Shown here: positions 58,808-64,000 of the stretch, in pieces
Layout of the letters: each line of letters opens with the position of its first letter
Position numbering within the stretch: the stretch's first letter is position 1
Notes under the pieces: model-generated
Databases searched by the model: none
The model's input: the letters and a program-made list of their open reading frames with translations, nothing else
What the model was told of the DNA's origin: nothing
Program-made: the position numbers and the translations under genes
Assembly: GCA_027924645.1 (NCBI GenBank)
Contig: BSBN01000809.1
Span: forward strand, 40,702,001 to 40,766,000
Reading direction: 5' to 3'
DNA: 64,000 bases
Source: Cunninghamia lanceolata
Taxonomy: Eukaryota; Streptophyta; Pinopsida; Cupressales; Cupressaceae

Positions 58808-60505
58808 TTAAGTATAGAATTTATTGAGGTGCACAACATTAATAGGTTCTTTAAGTGGTGTACCTTGTTCATTAGCTAGTTTATATGCTCTTGATCCAAA
58901 GACTTCAATAACGACATATGGTCCGAGCCAGTTAGGGTTGAACTTTCCTTTTTCTCCAAGAGGTGTGTTTACATTGCGTTGATTCTCATATAGTACCAGA
59001 TCTCCAATGTCGAGTGAATGATGTATGACACGCTCATTGTATGATCATTGGATACTCTTCTGATGGGCTCTAAGATGCTCAAGAGTGTTGATATGTTGTT
59101 CATCAAGCATCTCAAGTTCTTGTAATCACTTTTCTTGTTCCATATCATCATCAATAATGTCTCTTAGGGAAACTTGCAGTGAAGGAATTTCTAACTCTAA
59201 AGGCATTATCGCATCAGCACCATAAACTAGGTTATATGGTGTAGTTCTAGTAGACATTCAAATACTTGTTCTATAAGCCCATAAAGCATAAGTTAATTGA
59301 GTATGCCAATCTTTCTGATATTTGTTAACAAATTTTCATAAGATTTGTCCAGTAATCTTTTTTGAAGCTTTTGCTTGACCTTTCAACTGAGGATAGTAAG
59401 GCATAGAGAAGTAGTGTTGAGTGTGATATTTTTAGAGAAATTTCTTCACATCTTTGTCCTTGAATGATGTGCCATTGTCCAAAACTAAGGAGGAAGGTAT
59501 ACCAAATCAATATATGATGTTATCTTGTATAAAGTGACAAATTATCTTAGCAGTCATGGACCATAGAGGAACAACTTCAACCCACTTCGTGAAGTAATTG
59601 GTAGAGGTGATGATAAAAGTATACCCTTGAGAAGAAGGTGGAGAGATTTTACCATTAGGTCCAAGCCCCAAACCCAAAATGGCCAAGGTGAAACTTGGGC
59701 ATGAAGTTCCTAGGTAGGTGCTAGAATTAAATGATTACGTTGTTGATATTGCGGAGATTTCTTGACATGTCCAAAGGAATCTTGTTCCATATGCTGCCAA
59801 TAATAGCCCATTCATATTAACTTTTGTACCAATGTTTTTCCTCCAAAATACCCTCCACAAGCACCAGACTGAGCTTCTTCTAAATCTATGAAGATCTTTG
59901 AATTACTCAAACAAAAGAGAAGAAAACCATTATAGATTCCTCTATACAAGACATTAGATAGAATAATATAATGTGCTGCATGTTTGCATAGATGAACTCA
60001 AGTGTTTTTAGATGTTGAATTAGGGATGGTTCCATCACGCAAATAATTAAATATATGGGAGAACCATTCATCAGAGTTCATATTACAACAAAGGTTAGTG
60101 CTTGAAGGTACTACCTCTTCTAATTTCGGTGTCTTAAGATTATATATATGATGAAATAATATTCGATAGCTGAATTAGCTGGAGATATAAGGGAAGCTAT
60201 ACTCGCCATTGTATATGTGTGTCTATTGTCTTTTCTTGGAATAGTATCAATTGAGAATGATGTGAATTATTTTAATAGAGATATTAAAGCTAAATCGCGA
60301 TACTAAAATAACTTATCTTGTTTAGCTTGATATGATCTAGTTATTATCACACAATCAATTGTGAATCACCATATATAGTGATGTTTTTAATGTTAAGAGC
60401 CAAAGTGGCAAGAAGTCTCACGATAAGAGCTTCATACACAACAATGTTATTTGTGCATGAGAAGTTTAGATGGTAAGACATAGGGAATGGCTTACCAAAG
60501 GGAGG
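58808..60505 (-). pseudogene. Ty3/gypsy pol remnant: RNase H then integrase
   Basis: Reading down from 60505: FSCTNNIVVYEALIVRLLAT and IYGDSQLIVI (an RNase H of the additional aRNH type), then the integrase zinc-binding region (SGACGGYFGGKTLVQKLI, GYYWQHMEQD), core (STNYFTKWVEVVPLWSM, LVLDNGTSFKD, YYPQLKGQAKASKK), YGADAIMPLELEIPSLQVSL, and C-terminus (GDLVLYENQRNV, GKFNPNWLGPYVVIEV, HLNKFYT, stop at 58808-58810). The catalytic Asp of DNG is kept; the Glu position has Lys. Many stops and shifts. The N-terminal side is cut at 60505 by the next element. Confidence 0.88.
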
Positions 60506-60599
60506 TGTTGGTGCCTGCATAAACATTCAGGCTTCAAGCATTTAAATTCGTAGGCACCTTTCATAAAAAATCCAAAAATTTCTAATTACCTCGGCCTCA

Positions 60600-61770
60600 T
60601 TTTATGCATATCGAGCTTTGAATATGCATTCTCGACATACAAAGGTGGAATATACATTGAAGATTCTCAAAATATTCCCTACCTATTGTGAGGATTTGCA
60701 TGTATATTTGTGTTGTATGTTTAGACATGCAACAGGTGGATATAATGGAAACATGCAAAGGAAAAGATGCATTGGCGACATACAAGCGTAATATGCAAGG
60801 GACAATGTATACCGCAAAGATACAAAGGTGTATGTATGTATGACATACATTGGGATGTACATTGCAAATATATAAGAGGCCAACATGCATTCTCTATAGT
60901 GAAAGGGTTCATCAGTGAAATAACATGCATCGGCAACCAACTCCAAAGTCTCCCCGATGACCGATGCATATGCAAAGTCAACATACAAAGGGGGAGATAC
61001 ATTTGGTGCAGCCCACGGACATACAAAGAAAGATGTACATTGGTGGCAACATACAAAGGAGATATGCATTGTCAATGTGCAAAGAAGAAAAAACAAGGGG
61101 TCAGGCCCACCAGTTGCATACAAAGGTGATTGTATGTTGGCACATGCAACCAAATATGCAAGGCTCAAACCCGAGAAATTATACATTCTGGTTGATACAG
61201 GTTTGAGATCTGGATTGTATATTTTGTTTTGTATATCCTCGTTGTATGTTTGCGATATACAAAGCAATGATGCAAGGAAAAAGATACAACATGGATTTCA
61301 AAGGATTCTACAATCTGCCTCATAAATAGGTTGACGTCCTCAGCTTTTATGTATGTGTGCATTGTATATCGTAGATATAAAAAGGAGGTAAAACATACAA
61401 TGCCCGGACCCGATTGAAGTTTAAAATTGTTTTATACAGGTTTGAGGTCCGCGGTATATATATTCACATTTGTATATGTGATATACGAGCTGATGAGCAT
61501 ACAATGAAAATATACAATGTGGAATGTGAAAGTCAAGATGCAAGCCTGATTTTAAGAGGGTATACATTCTGATTGATAAATGAGCTGGAATCCGCGGCTT
61601 GTATGTTGCATATGTATATGCAATATACAAGAATATGTGCATGGGGGAGATACAAGATGAACCTGATGGTGAGTTTAAATATGTTTCATAAAGTTTTAGG
61701 GTCTACCTTGTATGTGAAGCATTGTATATCTCGCATATGCAAAAGGAAAAGATACATTGACTCGTTGGCA
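60600..61770. repeat. Degenerate array of dyad-symmetric repeats
   Basis: Units of roughly 110-140 bases carry a GGTTTGAGGTCCGCGG-type start and a palindrome-like core such as TTGTATATGTGATATAC or GCATATGTATATGC, then a purine-rich AAGGAAAAGATACA end. Best copies begin near 61195, 61319, 61431, 61573 and 61683. From 60600 to 61130, similar ACATACAAAGG / TACATTG words occur less regularly. Confidence 0.65.
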
Positions 61771-62390
61771 TAATGTTGCGTATTGGTGAATACTCCCAGG
61801 GTCATTCTGATGGCCGATGGATATGCAATTTCCTAGCGATGGAGAGCAAATCAGTGGCTGCCATGTGTCTAGAACTGTTGTATGTATATGCTTTTGCATA
61901 TACAAGAATTTAAAAGGCAACTAAGGTGGAGAAGGTAAAATGTATACTGCGAGGGAAAAGTCAGTGATAGAAGGGGTTTCCCGCGTGGCATGTTTTTATT
62001 GGTCAAGGACAAATCAACGTGATTGAAGCCACAAATCTCGACAGGAAGAAAAGAGATCGATGACCCTGATTCAAATTTTTAATAGCAGGGGCTTTCTACG
62101 GTCCACAATTGCATTCCAGGCAGGAAGAGCTCTAGAGCACGCAACTACTATAGGCCGTGAGTTGGTATACCATTAATGGCAGGATTGCAAAGAGGTATGG
62201 ATCTGATTGACCGGCCAGCTACCAAATTTGATGAGAAAATCTTCAGGTAGCAGTGCAGATCCTGATTTCAACCACTCTTTCCTCTGTTTCTCTTGGCCAC
62301 ATTCAATGTTTTGGGCGCCATTCACATGGTGCTTTGTATCTGACATATTGTGAAATGCCATGTAATTAATTGTTGAGTACACATCCTTGC

Positions 62391-62397
62391 TATATAG
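62391..62397 (+). promoter_or_regulatory. Candidate LTR TATA box
   Basis: CTTGCTATATAGAGGAC, followed 12-30 bases later by CACTCATTTTTTTGG. Position about 0.9 kb before the LTR end suits an LTR promoter. Confidence 0.5.
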
Positions 62398-63310
62398 AGG
62401 ACTGTATCACTCATTTTTTTGGTTGTTGAAGACTTGGGCAATTTTTTGGAGAGAATAACAAAGAACAAAGCCTTTCTTGGCTGTTTTATCTCTGTTGGAG
62501 TTTATGAGTTGCTTTTTGAATACAGATTGCACATATTTTTAGTTTCATGTCATGTTTATATGAAAAATGCTTGATTGTATGTGTTTAACTGTTCATTTCC
62601 ATTGTTGCATGCATTCTCTTCTTTTGAATCTAGTTGCTAAGGGTTTCTCAGATTCTAGGGTATAGATTTCTATATCACATGCTTAATCTTTAACTTCCAT
62701 TCAAGGAGTGGATTAAATTGTTTTAGGTTGCGTATGGAGAAGAATGTATGTCAGCAGGGATATTTGTAAGTAGAGGCATCTAAATACTCTGTCTTGGGTT
62801 GTGTTTGTAAGGCAAGCACCAATCTGATCCCTTGAAACTTGAATGCCAATGCAGATCATTCACTTGTATATGTCTAGTTGACTCCTTGCCCTGAGATAGG
62901 CACCGGTGTGCCCTTGTGTAGTAGTTATGATCCAAAACCCCCTGTCTTGCATCCAAAACATAAAAACAAATCATTTCATAATTCCAACCTATTAGTTGTA
63001 GGAGTAGGAATAGGACCCCTACATACTCTCATCCACAACTAGTTAGATATGTCCAAGAACACTGCCAACCTTGTGATCTATCACCCAAATCTTGGTCCAT
63101 ACATGAGAGTATTTTGCCTATTATTGTAAAGCTAAATCTTTTGTCATTGGGTGAGTCAAGGTTAAACCTTTAGCTATAGGGACACCCCCCTTGGTGCGGC
63201 AAAACCAGAAGTGAAGGGGAGGCAACTCACGCAACCTCCTGTATCTATTGGTTGAATCTGCCTGTGCACAGGAACTGGCAAACCCTCTACCGATTCAGAG
63301 ACCAACAGAT

Positions 63311-63550
63311 TTGGCGACTCTGCTGGGGAATATTATTTTGAAGGTGTTATCTTTGTGGCCCATCCGAGTCACCAACAGATTTGGTGACTTTGCTGGGGAT
63401 GTTGATTTGAAAGATATATTTGTGGCCCATCCAAGTCACCAACAAAATTGGCGACTCTGCTAGGGACTTAATATAAAAGTGTTATCTTGCAACCTCTAGT
63501 GAAGTCTTGCCCATCCGAGTCACCAATAGATTTGGCGACTCTGCTAGGAA
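63311..63550 (+). repeat. Four spaced copies of the primer-site motif
   Basis: TTGGCGACTCTGCTGGGGA at 63311, TTGGTGACTTTGCTGGGGA at 63381, TTGGCGACTCTGCTAGGGA at 63448, and TTGGCGACTCTGCTAGGAA at 63532 (spacings 70, 67 and 84). The later three are preceded by CATCCRAGTCACCAA, so whole leader units are duplicated. A weaker fifth copy (GGTGGCAACTCTGC) is near 63668. Confidence 0.88.
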
Positions 63551-63858
63551 GTTAATATCTGGATCTTTCATGTGAATAAGGGTGCTCTGCTGGCAGAATG
63601 AACTCAGAAAAAATATTTGCAATGTGATGAGATTTCAGTTGTTTAAAAAAATTTATCCTCTTTGGAGAGGTGGCAACTCTGCAAATAAGTTTTCAGTGCA
63701 CATGAAAGGTTGATGTATGTTGTTGTGATAAAAGATATTTTGTTCAAGACTTTAGCATCTCGATGAGAAAAGGTACACAGCTTCTTCCCACTTGTATTTG
63801 TTGTTTTGTTGCATAAGTTAGATGTCAAGGGGAGCCTTAGGTCTTAGGTAGACATAGG

Positions 63859-64000
63859 ATGTCTAAGATTGAAATTTTTATGAATCCAAGTATGTATTCA
63901 CCCATACTCAGCCAAGAGGGGGGTGAAATGTTGTGTAAAAAAATTGAAGAGATAAAGAATAGGTTGATATTCTTAGAGGCTCGAAAGGCTCAATTAAATA
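63859..64000 (+). CDS. Start of gag, right-edge gypsy element (partial)
   Basis: ATG 63859 opens MSKIEIFMNPSMYSPILSQ, then EGGEMLCKKIEEIKNRLIFL to the window end with no stop. A helical, charged start after a primer-site leader is what gag of these elements looks like. Only 47 codons are visible, so identity rests mainly on position. Confidence 0.5.
   Translation, partial: MSKIEIFMNPSMYSPILSQEGGEMLCKKIEEIKNRLIFLEARKAQLN

Larger units (their letters stand above)
60506..63307 (+). repeat. 5' LTR of the right-edge gypsy element
   Basis: About 2.8 kb. The first half carries a degenerate dyad-rich repeat array (60600-61770). A TATA box, TATATAG (62391-62397), is followed by a likely R-U5 region. 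It ends ACCAACA next to the first primer site. Overlapping open frames at 60683-61325 on both strands are judged non-coding. Confidence 0.65.
60506..64000 (+). mobile_element. 5' part of a gypsy element, truncated by the window end
   Basis: LTR 60506-63307 (TGTTGGTGCC...GAGACCAACA), then primer sites, a leader and a gag start. The left LTR boundary is set by the TGTT and by the abrupt end of the RNase H reading on the other strand at that point, implying insertion into the minus-strand gypsy remnant. The target duplication cannot be checked because the right end is outside. The leader shares its primer-site type with the 17.8-kb element. Confidence 0.7.

Noticed and set aside
60497..60505. 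AAAGGGAGG just before an LTR start, looking like a polypurine tract of a 3' LTR
   Set aside because: The sequence before it is minus-strand RNase H coding, and the LTR is followed by primer sites and a gag start, so this is a 5' LTR; the purine run is coincidental.
60683..61325. Four overlapping open frames on both strands, up to 194 codons, rich in C, H, Y and M
   Set aside because: They sit in the dyad-repeat array, where TGTATG/CATACA words lack stops in most frames. Open in several frames at once, no domain, and the composition follows the repeat.
1..64000. tRNA, rRNA, CRISPR arrays or bacterial-type operons
   Set aside because: No cloverleaf with CCA-type context, no rRNA signature and no regular spacer-repeat array; the tRNA-like words found are primer-binding sites of retroelements.

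Overview
The window looks like intergenic repeat DNA from a large plant genome, most likely a gymnosperm. The evidence is AT-rich sequence, nested LTR retrotransposons with very long LTRs, plant-type Ty3/gypsy (Tat-like) and Ty1/copia domains, plant GT-AG introns, and decay dominated by TAG/TAA/TGA stops where a sister copy has Q, W or R codons. That pattern fits C-to-T decay of silenced repeats. I see no intact host gene, no RNA gene and no CRISPR array. The species assignment is inference.

Layout. 1-3.4 kb: the 3' end of a gypsy pol, a probable solo copia-type LTR (942-2476) and C/A-rich tail sequence. 3.4-45.9 kb: an older locus of about 7.3 kb, expanded to 42 kb by three LTR elements inserted independently. 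Its left part is a plus-strand, intron-containing, transposase-like gene with a helix-turn-helix, a DGCAGQFKS motif split by an intron, and an HGKGDHDG motif. Its right part is a minus-strand, three-exon, about 463-codon gene of unknown function. The inserts are: (a) a 10.0-kb minus-oriented element at 5793-15832 with 4.4-kb LTRs and no pol, in an intron of the transposase-like gene; (b) a 17.8-kb Tat-like gypsy element at 17537-35353 with 5.4-kb LTRs, between the two genes; (c) a 7.3-kb copia element at 37997-45252 inside the first coding exon of the minus-strand gene. Each has recognisable target-site duplications: GGATG/AGATG, CAAGG and CTAAT.

The most unusual feature is in element (b). 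Each LTR carries a degraded copy of the same roughly 996-codon ORF, in the same orientation as gag-pol. No premature stop that I compared is shared between the two copies, so the ORF was probably intact when the element inserted. The same element, and a different one at the right edge, carry several spaced copies of the primer-binding-site motif just after the 5' LTR. Element (b) also has an extra RNase H placed before the reverse transcriptase, while a gypsy fragment at 58.8-60.5 kb has its RNase H directly before the integrase.

46-64 kb: non-coding sequence with a 383-bp foldback element, a small hairpin, a gypsy-type LTR plus a gag remnant (50.9-53.6 kb), a broken plant-mobile-domain-like gene (56.2-58.3 kb), the minus-strand gypsy fragment, and finally the 5' part of another gypsy element (LTR 60506-63307, then repeated primer sites and the gag start) that runs off the window.
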